Assembly (NCBI GenBank): GCA_008692225.1 | Contig: VICG01000001.1 | Span: 4,174,824 to 4,238,823 of the forward strand | Source: Monilinia fructicola | Lineage: Eukaryota; Ascomycota; Leotiomycetes; Helotiales; Sclerotiniaceae | Length of the DNA stretch: 64,000 nucleotides | Reading direction: 5' to 3' | Shown here: piece after piece, positions 22,734 to 35,302 of the stretch | Layout: the number at the start of each line of letters is the position of its first letter | Position numbering within the stretch: position 1 is the first letter of the stretch | Notes under the pieces: model-generated | The model's input: only the letters and a program-made list of their open reading frames with translations | Database searches by the model: none | Told to the model about the DNA's origin: nothing | Program-made: the position numbers and the translations under genes

Positions 22734-25700
22734 ATGACTCTCGATAATCTTCTTAGAGGTCTTAATTCCTCACAACTAGCCGCAGTGTCATCTCAAGCAG
22801 ATACACTCGCTATATTGGCAGGACCTGGGAGCGGCAAAACACACACTTTGACATCGCGAACGGCGTGGTTATTGCACCAAGGATTGCGACCATGGAATAT
22901 AATTGTGGCGACATTTACAGTAAAGGCGGCTCGTGAGATGAAGGAGAGAATAGGAAAGTTAATCGGAAATGGCTTGGAATCGAAATTGATATTGGGAACC
23001 TTTCACAGTATTGCACGACGTTACCTGGCACGATATGGACATTTGATAGGAATTCGAAAGGACTTCGGAATCGCAGACTCATCTGATTCACTGGCCATCA
23101 TCAAAAGAATTGTGCAGAGGAAGGATTTAAATATAGATGCAAAAGTTGCGCGGTCTCGCATAAGTTCTCTGAAAGCGAAGGGCCCTCCAACTGCCAGTAA
23201 AGCCTCCGAAGCTAAGAAGAAAACAGTAGATACACAGGAGTTTGAGATTGTTTATGCCGAGTATCAAGCAACATTGGAGCGTTCAAACTTGCTCGACTAC
23301 GACGATCTTCTTATACGATGTGTCGAACTTTTAAGACTCCACCCTTCATGTGTATCGAATATCGAAGCCGTTTTGATCGACGAATTTCAGGATACGAACC
23401 TTGTGCAATTTGACCTTATGCGATTACTTGCTACATACCAAAAGAGGATTACTATTGTTGGAGATCCCGATCAAAGTATTTATGGTTTTCGAGCTGCCGA
23501 GGTCAAAAATTACAAACGAATGATTCGACAATATCCAGATACGATCACCATACCATTAGAAGAAAATTACCGTTCTTCGGGCGCCATACTTCTCACAGCA
23601 CTGAATGTGATAGAGCAAGATTCATCCAGAATTTCAAAGTCTCTTTTGCCCACTCATATTGTTGGCACACGACCAGTTCTTCGCAAGCTTGCAACCGCCC
23701 AGAAAGAAGCCGACTGGATTATCCAGGAAATACAAAGGTTGATGGGTATGTCTGGGGACCTAATGGACTTGAACGATTTTGCTATTTTGCTACGATCTGC
23801 ATCACTCTCAAGAGTCATCGAAAGTTCTCTGGGCAAAGCAGGTATATCATATCGCATGGTCGGTGAGTGTTACCATCCTCTGTTCACTGGGCAATGTACT
23901 TCCATTTTACTGTCTATGCTGAAGTCTAGTCGTATTGCTGGATATGGGCTGACATGACACAGGTGGTCCCCGTTTTTACGACCGCGTAGAGATCAAAACA
24001 TTATTAGACTACCTCAGAGTGATCACTTTACCATATAACAACGATGCTTTGGCAAGAATTATCAACACTCCTTCGAGACGAATTGGCGAAACGACGATTA
24101 AATCTTTGCTCGAGGAAGCGGAGCAATCGAAGTTAACACTTTGGGCACTGATTCTCAATTCTGTGCAAGGAAGGCGCACCATAAAAACCAAGCTCACAAC
24201 ATCAGTCGAGAAAAGCCTTTCGATTTTTGTTGATCTCATTTTGACAGGCGTCAAAAAGGTTGCTGATGCATCAAACCGTGAAAACTCGATCGTAAAGATT
24301 ATGGAGTTTATTATAGAAAGAATATCTTACGAAAAGTGGTTGGAATCACACCATGGTGACGCCCATAAGGCACGGTGGGATAACGTGAAAGAACTCATCA
24401 CCCAGGCCTCTGACTTTCAGGGTCTAATCTCTAGTGGCTACGAGGATGAGTCGCTCCCTCAAATCGACGGTCTGGAGCAAGAGGATGCTTCTGACCCCCT
24501 CTCTCGATTCTTAGCCAACGTAGCATTGGCTTCAGAGGTGAGAAAAGAGGAGGGCCAAGAAAGTAGTACACCCCAAATTACTCTCTCTACTATCCATGCT
24601 GCTAAAGGCCTAGAATGGCCTATAGTATTCATTCCTGGTGCATATCAAGGCTCCATACCACATTCTAGAGCAGAGGATACTGACGAAGAACGAAGATTGT
24701 TATACGTAGCTATGACTCGGGCCAAGGCTTTACTATATATGAGTTGTCCTCTGAAAAGTTCCCTAGGAGAATTGACTGTGACTTGCCCTTTTCTTTCGGA
24801 TCCTAGACTAAGGGCCCACTTAGATCGAAAAGGACCATCGTTGCGTTCAGATACTGTCCAATGCCTGGCCCAGATCCTCCGGCGATCCTTCCCATCGAAA
24901 GATTCAATTGCATTATCTTCCGCTTGCCTCGAACTGACTGAGGATACATACTACCCTCTAGAGGCCGAGGATGACAAAAGTGAAGAGTCAAAATGGAACC
25001 TTGGTGATGGTAACCCGACTTTCACGGTGGGTCAACGTCCCCTTAAACGTCGACGAGCCGATACAGCGGAACAAACAGGAAATGTCTCGAGAGTGATTTA
25101 TAGCAATACGTCCGCGACTACCATGGAAAGATCCTCTAACTTTACTATGAGTGGTGGCTTTGTCAGTGCTGCAGCTCATCTTCACGTTCTTGATAAAAAA
25201 CCATCAAACCTACCCATCAGTGAAAGCAAACCGACCTCAACAATGGGGAAATTTAAAAGCTCCAAAAGCTCTTCCAAAGGTCAACCTAACAGCCAGAGCA
25301 CACTCTTAGGGTTTCTCGGAAAGCAAGAGCCGCGGAAGGATATTAAGACAGTGCCAATAGTCCATGAGTTCCAAGAAGAGAGAATCCGGCCTAATGTGCA
25401 ACTACATAGACATCGAAATACTGTGATGTCACAAGATGGCGATGAAACCCTTCCGCCCCTTCTAACTGGACATCGTATAGGGGCGGGGGGAGCTCTGTCT
25501 CGACCAAATATCACTCGAGTTCAAGAGAAGCAGGAAGATAGTTATGTCTTTTTGTCTAGCTCTCCGCCCAAAGGAAAACGACCGATCGGACCCGAGTCAA
25601 ATGTTCCCGCTCCCGGCCTAACAGCAAAGCCAGCAATCATGTCGTTAGTTCGTCCAGCAAGAACGTTACATACCACAAGTATGGCAATGGCACAAGGATC

Positions 25701-25800
25701 TAGTAGTTCAAAAAGAACTCTCGGTACCAGAAGGAGCGTAAATGGCTGGAGTAATGGCTCAAAGCCATTCATTCCTCCATCCAGGAAAAGAGATAATTAG
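22734..25800 (+). CDS. srs2: UvrD-family 3'-5' DNA helicase, Srs2-type (988 aa)
   Basis: Superfamily 1A helicase acting at replication forks and recombination intermediates. Exons 22734-23862 and 23963-25800; 2967 nt in frame. Motifs in order: Walker A AGPGSGKTHTL, TFTVKAAREMKER (Ia), LIDEFQDTN (II), VGDPDQSIYGFR (III), TIHAAKGLEW (V) and RLLYVAMTRAK (VI). The C-terminal third is Ser/Lys-rich and poorly conserved, but ends with NGW and KPFIPPS motifs like those of fungal Srs2. A PIP-box-like QSTLLGFL lies at 821-828, which suggests PCNA contact. The yeast protein is 1174 aa. PcrA/Rep-like alternatives are unlikely in a fungus. Confidence 0.92.
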
Positions 25801-26844
25801 CTACGTGTAACAATGGCTGGGCATGACTTGGACCAGAAGTCGCTATACAAAACCCTGTTATGATATATGCTGTGCGGCGTGAAATATGGCATAGGGTCTG
25901 GTTTTATTGAGATGAGTTGATGGGGTGTTGGATCTGCTCACGAGTCTACTGTGTAATGCCTAATGAATTATATGATCAAGATATGGCCCAATTCTTTCTC
26001 AGCTGTGGGGGTCATGAACACACGATAGCTCTCCGTGGCGCCAGATGTTGTCACTTGCTATCAGGTATCATCGGTTCTTCGGCTTGTCTAAATGCTTTTC
26101 ATTTTTATAGTCGAATACCGCCCGGATTTATTTGTGGGTAATGGTGACCGGCTGTGAAGCCCTGTGGCCACAAGTGTGATAATGGGCAGCTGCAGAGACG
26201 CTGCAAATCACTGTCGTTACCAAAATTTGTGTTCCTTTGGCGAGATTCTCAAATATAATATAATAGCGGAAAAATAACCTCTCCTAAGCCGAGATACAAT
26301 CTCATGTGATAAAATATGCAGGAAAGTCGGATACACGAAAATGCGGGGTGCATATAGGCGCTTTTTGGTTGTCGAATCAGCTTGGCGCTCTGGCGGCTGT
26401 AACATCTTAGGTCATAGCATCATATAGAGACTCTCCTCTTGGCAATGTAGCACCGTGTTATTAGAAATTCACTTCTGCAAACCCAATACAAGTTATTTCC
26501 CTATATCCATATCAATATGATGAAACATAAAGAGAGGTGAGACGGGTGGTGTAGAGGGGCTCATGCATAGATCACTTCTTCTCATCCGACACTCGCTGTT
26601 TTCTGGAAATTCAGGCTGTCCGTGTAAAAATGCAAGGCCTTCTGAGTATCTGTCCTTTTTGAGTTATGCCGACGCAATAATTCCAGTATATATTGAATGG
26701 CTTTCTCTCTCCTGTCATGTCATCAAAGCTGACAATTAGTCTCGAATCTTTTCCAAGATAACAACTCAATGTCTTAGAAGAACTGCTTGAGCATTGAAAA
26801 AGTCTCAACATACACTATTACCCCTTCCTCCACGTCAGCTCAAT
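25801..26844. other. Intergenic region after srs2
   Basis: No supported gene. The open frame at 25917-26141 is Cys-containing but has no recognisable pattern. No repeats stand out. Confidence 0.45.
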
Positions 26845-27024
26845 ATGTCCAATATCGGCTATGCTCAGTGGGGATGGGAGTGCTGCATTGTATGTGCCAA
26901 TTTGAGATTTGCAGGCATAATTGCTAATTCATTATTGTTGCAGTGTTATCTCCAAAACATCCAATGGAAGGAAACATGCAGCAACTGTGGACACGATAGC
27001 TGTGGCCAGTGTCAATCAGTGTAG
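26845..27024 (+). CDS. Possible small zinc-ribbon-like protein (41 aa)
   Basis: Two short exons, 26845-26889 and 26944-27024, are separated by a good 54-nt intron (GTATGT, GCTAAT branch, TTGCAG, phase 0). The spliced product has the pattern WECCxC followed by CSNCGHDSCGQC, that is, paired CxC/CxxC clusters with CGH. This resembles the small Cys-rich zinc-binding peptides common in Sclerotiniaceae and Helotiales genomes. An in-frame ATG at 26794 would add 17 residues. The intron sits within the Cys pattern and its removal brings the cysteines together, which supports the model. Expression is unknown and function unrecognised. Confidence 0.42.
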   Translation: MSNIGYAQWGWECCIVCANLRFAGIIANSLLLQCYLQNIQWKETCSNCGHDSCGQCQSV

Positions 27025-28482
27025 GGCCGCCTTTTTTCTTCAAATTTGGAATTTGTCTTTCTTCAAAGCAACGCGTATCCTTAAGCGCTAAGATGGATCG
27101 ATCCCTCAAACTCCTGTTCAAATTGGCTAAAATTATGGTGTTGCCTGCTGTCAGTCAATGCTTTCAGGTTGCTATGTGCGATATCCCAGGGTCCATCGAG
27201 TCTTTCCCAAACTTGAAGGGTTAACATGAGCACTATAAGTGTACCTGTACATTAATACCAGCGTTAATGCATGCATGGTTTCCCGAAACAGGAGATACCC
27301 GGCCCCAATACGTGGAATGTTTCTCCACAGCTCTCACACAAAATGAATACGGGAGTCTTCCGGCATTGAATACTCGCATGTAAACTTCCCTTCCGGGCAC
27401 GAGCCGATCCAGTATGCTTGTGGCTTTTGCGCAGCTTGCCCGCTGAGCTGATGTTGGCCGTTATCCGCGGGTCATCCAGGATGTATCCGTCCGTACTTGC
27501 TTGGTTGGAAGTTTGTTAAGGGGACAGACGGACAGACAGGGCTGATACATGGGATGAGGATTGAAAGTGGATATTGATACCGAATCTGGTTGGGTGAATT
27601 GTAAAGTCTAGGCCCTGGTTGACGCGAGGCATCCAATGAACTATGGGCGGATCTTTGAGAATTTCCTGCTTTGGAACGGAAATGTACTGCTTACTGTACG
27701 TACTGAAATAAGCGCGTGGCCGGGAAATAAAGGTTGACATTTGATTGGTGTTATTATTTTGAGTGGGCTGATCGCCCCTTCATTCACCCTTGCTCGCCTA
27801 TGATAGTAATACTTTGAACTTTTACTTCGAACACACCACCACCTCTGTTCCACGGTCCCACACTTAAAACTAACCCTCTCTTGAGCCTTACCGTAAGTAA
27901 GGTTATATCTTTCCGACGTTTGCAGCGTTCTCCCCCAGATTCTTTCCAACATCTGGGGATATAGTGAACATAGCGTACCCAGAATTCAGCGGCAAGTAGA
28001 TCTGATAGGATCTAGAGCTTTTGCTTGGTAGAATGAGTCAACTGAGGAGTCAGCGTCGAATTAGATAGATATTAGGGAACAGAAGAAGAGAGCAAGTTTT
28101 TGGGTTTATCTTGTTACCTAGTCGCCGCTTAGATTTTAGATTCTGTACTAAGGTTATTGTAGCCGGGCTTAGCTGATCAACGGTCGCCGATCAAGGTTTA
28201 TATTACCTTAATAGGTTTAATGAGCTTAATACTAGCATTCATTTATACATTGTTATTTCATCCAAATATATTTTTGTCAACTTGACCAACTAACTAACGT
28301 GCTCTACAACATTCTCAGCTCTTAGCCCTGCTTCGGCAGGAGCGAAAACCCCGTTTCCATGGTTTGATGAAGGCCAATTCCCCACATATCCTCTGGCGCA
28401 GGTAAGTGCGAGGTATGTAGTAGAATCTGAACTCTTTTAACACCCCGAAGTTCCACGTTCCCACCACTATGGTTCCGTCAAG
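27025..28482. other. Intergenic region before the zinc-cluster regulator
   Basis: No gene is supported on either strand. Likely promoter of the regulator at 28483. An out-of-frame ATG at 28469, 14 nt before the chosen start, opens a competing frame. Confidence 0.45.
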
Positions 28483-30826
28483 ATGGAGGCTCAAAGCCAG
28501 GCTCAAAGTCGATCAGAGTGCAACCAATGTGGAAAGAAATTCCAACGTAAAGCACATCTGCTTCGGCATCAACAGCAACGTATGTACACATTCCGAGGTT
28601 CCCAGAGCTCGAGATATCTTGGAGGAGTTTCCTGACATGTGCCAATCCAGATTCCGGTACTCGACCATACAGCTGCATATTTTGTTCCAAAACCTTCAAG
28701 CGCAGGTATGTACCCGAGAGGTTGCATGGTCAATCTACCCTCATTTTTATCAAATTGTCAGTAATCACTGCTAATATTATAGAATAGTGATGTTCTCCGA
28801 GATCATTTCAGCAGATGCGAACTTCGCGGATCCGCCGCTATCCCAGATTCCCTAGAGCGGGGACGAAAACGGCACGCTTGCAACGAATGCTCAAGGCTCA
28901 AGGTCAAATGTGATAATAAAGTACCATGTTGCAAATGCAAGGAGTTTGGAAGACATTGTGTCAAAACTAGGAGTTCAAGTATTCTTTGATAACCCCCAGA
29001 AATGTCGTGATATGAGCTGACATCATATCAAGATTCCGCGTCTTCAACGAAAGCTTCAGCAAGTCCCGAGCTGCAACCTCCCCATTCTTTGACACCCCCT
29101 TCTACCACACCGGAACCTATATCAGACCGAAATTCGATCGGTTTCTTGTTGAATTTTGGGGAGGCAGAGTTCATGCGTGAATTCCCAAAAGCTTCTACAG
29201 GGAGCCCAAAGGACAGAGCCTCAGAATTTACAAGTTTATTTCCTCAGAGTGCAATCCAGCCATGGACAGGAGGAGATTTGATGAACCAAAATGTGGCAAA
29301 TTTTGACTTCGGTTCGAATATGCAAATGGACCCAAGTGCGGCCTTTCTCCACAACCTGGAATTCGAAACTTTCAAACAACAAACGTATGGGTGGCAACTA
29401 CCTACCGAAAATCTCATTCCATGGTCCGGAACGGACAGTGCGTTTATTGATCGAGATATCTTGGAACAACGCGCATATGAAATGCGGGAGAAGTTGAGAT
29501 GTGCTGCTAGCGTACAAGCTGGAGTGAATCTCCCATCGAAAGAAATCATTGAAGCGATTGACTTTATAACTGGCGACGTTATTGCTGCTTATGTCAAGCT
29601 GTATTTCAAACATTGGCATTACCATGCACCGATAGTTCATGAGCCTAGTTTTAATCCATGTACTGCTGCATTACCCCTTGTTCTTTTGATCATGAGCCTG
29701 GGTGCAATGGTAGGCAAAATCTATTAATTGAGCTAATTCAGATGGAATAGCTAACGGGTTTCTAGTTTTCCGAACAGGCCGCGAAAGTAAAGCTTCTTCT
29801 AGATGCTATTGAAACCTACGTCTACTCAATCAACGGATTCAACGACGAATATGACTTTCCTGGAGGAAGATATGCTGATCGGGTAGATGATTCGTCGCAG
29901 GAATGGCTGCAATACCAATTAGAAGAGTTTCAGGGCGCGTATCTGATAATTGTTCTACAATACTGGTCCGGCAGCGAGATTGCAAAGAAACGCGTGAGGC
30001 AACAGCGTTTTACAAGACTATTATCTGTGAGTCCTGAGATTGGTGCACCTTCTCTAATTAAGCTGAACATGGGCAGATCTACCGTTACTTGGGTTTACAT
30101 TCTGTACAACACCCTCCTGGGTTTATGATCAAGGACCAGCAATCTTTTATATATTACATACGAAAAGAATGTTACATTAGGACAGCAACTATAATGATGA
30201 TGCTCGAAAACTCTTTCGCAATATTCAACAACATAATGCCAAGACTTCAATGGGCAGAGATAGACTTGCCATTTCCTAGCAACGATGATTATTTCAAAGC
30301 AGCAAATTATGATAGTCTGGGCAACCATTCTGGATATCCCATCTCAAAAATAAAGATAAAAAACGCTTTCCTATTACTATACTCTCCTATGGAAACTGCC
30401 GAAAAAGACCTAATGCTTCTACGAAATGGCAACGTGACTGCCCTTGATATGCAGATGCTTATTCATGGTAAGATCAGCTATCATCTACAGAACTTTATAT
30501 ATAGCTGACCCTCTGTAGTGATATATGTTCATATGTGGAACTCAACGTTTTGCAATCCTTTGGTTCAATTACCCTCGACATCTATTTCGGCAATAGTTGC
30601 ACCTTTCAAACTCGCTTTGAGAAACTGGAAACTAGTTTGGGATGAGATCAAATCTACAGCAGATGCGAATGAATGGAATTCACTTGGTTTTGAGAGAACA
30701 GCAGAAACTTATTACAATGCGGTCAGAAGTATCCTAAGAATTTTTGAGTCAAGAGAAGGAAAGTTTCCTCCTATACCCAGTGATTGTGAGAAGGGTGTAC
30801 ATTTAACAAAGCTGTTGAACTTTTGA
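28483..30826 (+). CDS. C2H2 plus Zn2Cys6 transcription factor (659 aa as modelled)
   Basis: Nuclear DNA-binding regulator of a fungal class that carries both finger types. Exons: 28483-28579, 28651-28705, 28788-28978, 29033-29709, 29766-30026, 30077-30467, 30519-30826; 1980 nt in frame. C2H2 finger 1 uses C13, C16, H29, H33. Finger 2 (C2HC) uses C41, C44, H57, C61. The zinc cluster is complete: C82-x2-C85-x6-C92-x5-C98-x2-C101-x6-C108. The middle and C-terminal parts (HWHYHAPIVHEPSF, LIIVLQYWSG) resemble the fungal-specific TF domain. The chosen frame stops at 30826, but another frame continues with plausible coding sequence to 30930; see findings. Target genes are unknown. It is not next to an obvious biosynthetic cluster. 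Confidence 0.85.
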
Positions 30827-30930
30827 TGTTGAATCCTTTGGATTCGGGGGCTTGGGTGGGACTTGGTAAAAAGGATGGCTCTTGGGATGAATGGATGGAC
30901 GGGTGGTGGCGTTCTGGTCGATGGAATTAA

Positions 30931-33900
30931 ATGATACTCAAATATACAGGAGGAGTTATCAAATTTACATCAACGAGGCTACTGGAATAGGGGATTGGAG
31001 TTCTTGAGACCTGAGATTAGAAGCCTGGGGAGATTGTATGATATCGCTATTCATTTAGAGCTATAGAATGCTAAACACTTGTTTCTATCAGCTATTCTAG
31101 ACCATCTGTATTTAAGATGGTGCTTTTCTTGATATCTGAGTTTGTGAGCATCGGTTGTGTGCTTGTGTGGGGCGGTAAATCGGTATTGTATATTTGAAAT
31201 CATGGTGATTAGATGGAGATCTTCAATACCGGACCGGTAATGCTAGCTCTACGTAAGCGAACAGGGAATTTGCCCAACGGTGGTACTACGTTATCTTGGT
31301 TAGGCCGCACGCACCATTGTTGGTGGTCAAACTCCGCCTATTATTTCACTGGACGATGCTAGATAAACGTCTGTTTAGTCTGTTACCGTAGCGGGGTATG
31401 ATGTAAAGTGGGAAATTTCCGGTTCGGGTCGCGCTAGGAGGAAGATTTCCATCCATCTTGTCTCCGGATCTATATAATTAGTCGATTGTGATAGCATGAG
31501 TTCGAGTCCAATCTGAACTCACCTACCGAAAAGGGTGAACACACTAAGCGAGATAGACATGGTAGCGTAACGTAATTCTATGTAAGTGGGAAATTGACTC
31601 ACCTGAAAGTGGACGATTTGCATAGGCGAAATGTCAGTAGTTCGTCTACGTACGAGTTATGGATTATTGGGTTCGGTTTTTTCCAATACTAGTAGGTAAG
31701 TTTATACGGTTGCCCGTGATCAGAACTAAATAATATCAAGTTGCATTTGGCGCTGGTTGGATTATTTGTGGATTTATTGTAGATAGAATGTTATGTTGGT
31801 AGCATAATTATCTATGATTACCGAGGTCGAGGGGCCCCACGCTAACCGAGCAGCTGTGAACATGCCAGGCGCTAGGTACTTCTTCTCTTATAGACGTTGT
31901 TGATATCGAAGTGAGAATTGACGCACTATCTAAACTTAATTTAGAGAGTTTAAGCCTAAGACTTTCTAGGCCCCAACTTCCTATTTTAAATTGGAGGACG
32001 GGCTAAGCTGATTAAGTTTATCAGATTCGAAGTACAGAGTAATTAAGGTGAATGATTTGACTATTCGTTGGAGCTGCATACTTTGTGTATTATGGTGTTC
32101 TGTTCTTGGCGAGAAAGATCAGGGTTAAAAGAACTTGGGCTTAAGCTCAGCTATGTGAATTTAGGCGGTACTATACATGAATCGATCCCATCAGTTGGTT
32201 ACGACACGAAGTTTTCAGATGGCTCGCTTCCCTGATCTATCAGGACTAGCTTCCGAGGCTATAAAAATGCTCTTGGCGTAGGCTTTCACACAAGGCTAGA
32301 AATCCGGGGGACGAGTCATTTTCATGTCTTTGGACGTCTTGTAGATGCTTGGAATCTGATGAATCGGAGATCAGTGGTACACATCAAGAATTGAACTCCT
32401 TTAGGGTCCACATCGATTCTTCCATTAAACATATATCCAAAAATCTCGCTCATCAATGGTGATTGGAAATCAACTTGACCATATGGCGCACGTTGGTACC
32501 AAGATCTTCGGTGTTGATATAGACTTACAGTAGGCTTTTATCGAGGATTCTAACTTTCTAAATTTTCCTTGCATGGAATGGTAGTTGAATCTTAGTCTTG
32601 CATATGCTGTGCTACCATCGCGCTTATTAGCCCACTTGATCGATTTCCCGGTTGTTGTTAGTGAACTTATTCAAGAGGAGCTCGCATTAATAACTTCTCT
32701 TGATACAAGTAATACACAGATGTTTTCTAACTTGAATTGAGGAAATGCATTATCTAGTCGCGGGGTTAAAAGTAAATTGGGCCATCATATGCTCTTGGTC
32801 GAACCAGATGTTTCTATTCAGGCAAAATCGATGACATCTCTCAATGAGATTTTCAACAGGTGATAATTTTGAAGTAACTTTGGAAATGTATCCTCGGTCT
32901 ACTTGTGGGTGCTTAACGCCGATTCATAATAAGACTTTACGACCTGGGAAAACCCGGCCAGTGGAGATTGCCCATTGTGTAGATATACACCCTTTCACTT
33001 TATATCAAGTGTTTTTTGTTTGGCAGAGGAATTTTGAATCAAGGAGAAATATAGATGGGGATATTAAAGCTGTAATGGATCTGTAAATCACCCAGGCACA
33101 GTTGTTTCCAATCTTCAGGAAATAGGAATCAAGTTCTTCAAAACCCCTTTGTGGTCTCATTGCTCACAGTATTGTTAGGCACGGGGAAAACAATACAATA
33201 GAGCTATTCCCTGTGGCTTGGGCGAAGAGAGCAGGTTCAAGACTGTTTCTGAATTCACAATTGTATGCTATCTGAAGATGGATTATACTATTTGAAGGAG
33301 CATGCACAGGAGGCGACTTTCACGACAATCATTCAATGCAAGAGACCTATCAGTCAGTGGGACAGAAGATTCAATAGGTATAAAATAATTACAGAGAGCA
33401 GATATCTTGACTTGATATTATATAGCAGTATGTCTGGACTGTTTTAATTTCTTGTACAAAACTGTTCTTTCCCAAGTCTGAAGATTTGTGTATTCTTTGA
33501 ATGAGTCCAAATACATTCGGATGTACTGCTAAAGCTTGCATAGGAGATTCAAATGATGGTTCAAATGATGATGGTTTCCTTGTCTGGTTCCCGAGTAATC
33601 CCAATTGATGGATGTGCCAGTTCAGATCAACTAGATGAAGCCTCATAAGGATCATAAAACCGAATGGTTACTTGATCGACTAGGCTCTATTCCACACGCA
33701 GATGTAGAATATTGAAATGGGTAAATGGATATTAACGTTTCAGGGATGCTTGGCTATATTTTGCATAGGAAATGAGAAACTTTAGGTTTTCAAGATGCAC
33801 GCGGCTTGAGAAGGGCCGCGAGGACAAGGAGTAGACATTTATGACACACTGAGCTGCTGCCATACCAATTTCGGGCCAAATAGAGGATACCTAGTCTATA

Positions 33901-34306
33901 GAACTTTGGATTCCCGTTTTGGCGTTTCTCATACTTTTGATGGATGATAGCAATAGTTTGACATCAATGCCGAAGATTCTTGCATGCTTTCAGGCATTAT
34001 CTAAAGGCATGAAGCATGGGAAGATATGTAATGATTTCGAGAGCTATTCTGTACTGACAGAGAGGAGGGTGTTATATCATTTTTTTTGCGAATATAATTA
34101 GACATCAAGTCCGTAACTACCGACCCTCTCAAATTTCCAAAGCTTTCCGTGGGCGCAAGTCGCAGCTCTCAAGGAAACGATGCCACAAGATTTTCCACTG
34201 AAATCTGATATACAAATCGAACTCTGGTACTTATCAGAAATAAGCTGCTCTGATATTAACACCCAACGCCATGATTTCCTGATCTAATTCTTACACCATT
34301 GCCCTG
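30931..34306. other. Long gene-poor region between the zinc-cluster regulator and rtf2
   Basis: 3.4 kb without a recognisable gene. Small open frames (32844-33086, 33265-33447, 33919-34101) have no domain, no intron support and no similarity I can see. Base composition is AT-leaning. It could hold decayed DNA or long noncoding transcripts; nothing firm is visible. Confidence 0.4.
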
Positions 34307-35302
34307 TCATTTTTTGTTCATCGAAAATCCCCTGGTCATGAAGTCCCCGCCCTTTTGTTTCTGTGCGTTGTATCCGGTATTCGAGAACAAGCTTTTGAGA
34401 TTATCATTCATCCCTAATTTTCTTCTTTTATTTCGTTCTTCTTGTTCTTCTAGAACCTTGGCTGTTAGGTTTGCCGCTGATGCGTTTTTGATGCCCGAAG
34501 GTACTGGTGTAGATGCGCTACTATTCACTTTTAGCGTCGATGTTGGTCCGTTTGCATTCTCTTGTATTCGTGTCTTCGTCTTCTCGGTAACTCCATTCTC
34601 ATGAGATTGAGATTGGTTCTGCAGACCCGATTCTTCCTTTGCGCCATCTACCGGAGCTGTAGACTCTGTTTCCGCAGCGTGCTTTCTTTTCTTCTTGCTT
34701 CCTGGAGCTTTCTTGAGTGAATGGGTCAGGCCCCCTTCCTTCAATTTGAACGCTCGTGTTGCTAATCTCGCGATATCCTCTTTTGAAGTGGGGAGTATAG
34801 ATATGACATTCTTTGCGGTATACGATTCATTACACTCCACACAAGTATCACCCTTCAATTCCCTAATCGCAACTTCCGAGAAAGCATGTCCACATGGCAC
34901 TAAATAAACAGCTTTTGTACTGGCACCCAATTCTTTACTGGTAATAGGACAAATCTTCTTCTCTTCCTTATCTTCCTTGACCATGGAGAATTTGACCTCA
35001 ACGATATCGCGCAGTCCCTTGACTCGACCCTGCAAGATCTCTTCTTTCTCCTTGATTATTGACGCTGGGATATCATCCTCTTTGGGAAGTAATTGTTCGA
35101 GTATGGCGTCTTTGTTGTAGAGAGTCCCAGCAGAATCGGATACTATAGGTGTGGTAAGTGGTTGTTTGGAGAGAGGGCAATATGTCCAAGCATGTGTTTG
35201 CGCTTCGTGGAGAGTAGCTTTTAATTCGGAAGTATTTGGGTTGCGGGCTGCTTCTTTTACAAGTTCGCGACGAGTAGGAATACTACCACCATCATTACCC
35301 AT
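34307..35302 (-). CDS. rtf2: Replication termination factor 2 (Rtf2) family protein (331 aa)
   Basis: Single exon. It starts with the hallmark MGNDGGSIPTRRELVK of Rtf2 proteins, then YCPLSKQPL and a RING-like Rtf2 domain (about 100-175) with CPITSKEL, VPCGHAFSE and CVECNESY. In fission yeast Rtf2 acts at stalled forks and in splicing; in animals it is removed from forks by the proteasome. The C-terminal third is Lys-rich with nuclear-localisation-like KKKRKH, and low complexity. It is divergent from TOR across a 591-bp promoter. Confidence 0.95.
   Translation of the reverse strand: MGNDGGSIPTRRELVKEAARNPNTSELKATLHEAQTHAWTYCPLSKQPLTTPIVSDSAGTLYNKDAILEQLLPKEDDIPASIIKEKEEILQGRVKGLRDIVEVKFSMVKEDKEEKKICPITSKELGASTKAVYLVPCGHAFSEVAIRELKGDTCVECNESYTAKNVISILPTSKEDIARLATRAFKLKEGGLTHSLKKAPGSKKKRKHAAETESTAPVDGAKEESGLQNQSQSHENGVTEKTKTRIQENANGPTSTLKVNSSASTPVPSGIKNASAANLTAKVLEEQEERNKRRKLGMNDNLKSLFSNTGYNAQKQKGGDFMTRGFSMNKK

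Noticed and set aside
32844..33086. 80-codon open frame in the gene-poor region
   Set aside because: No family pattern, no flanking exons, and length expected by chance.
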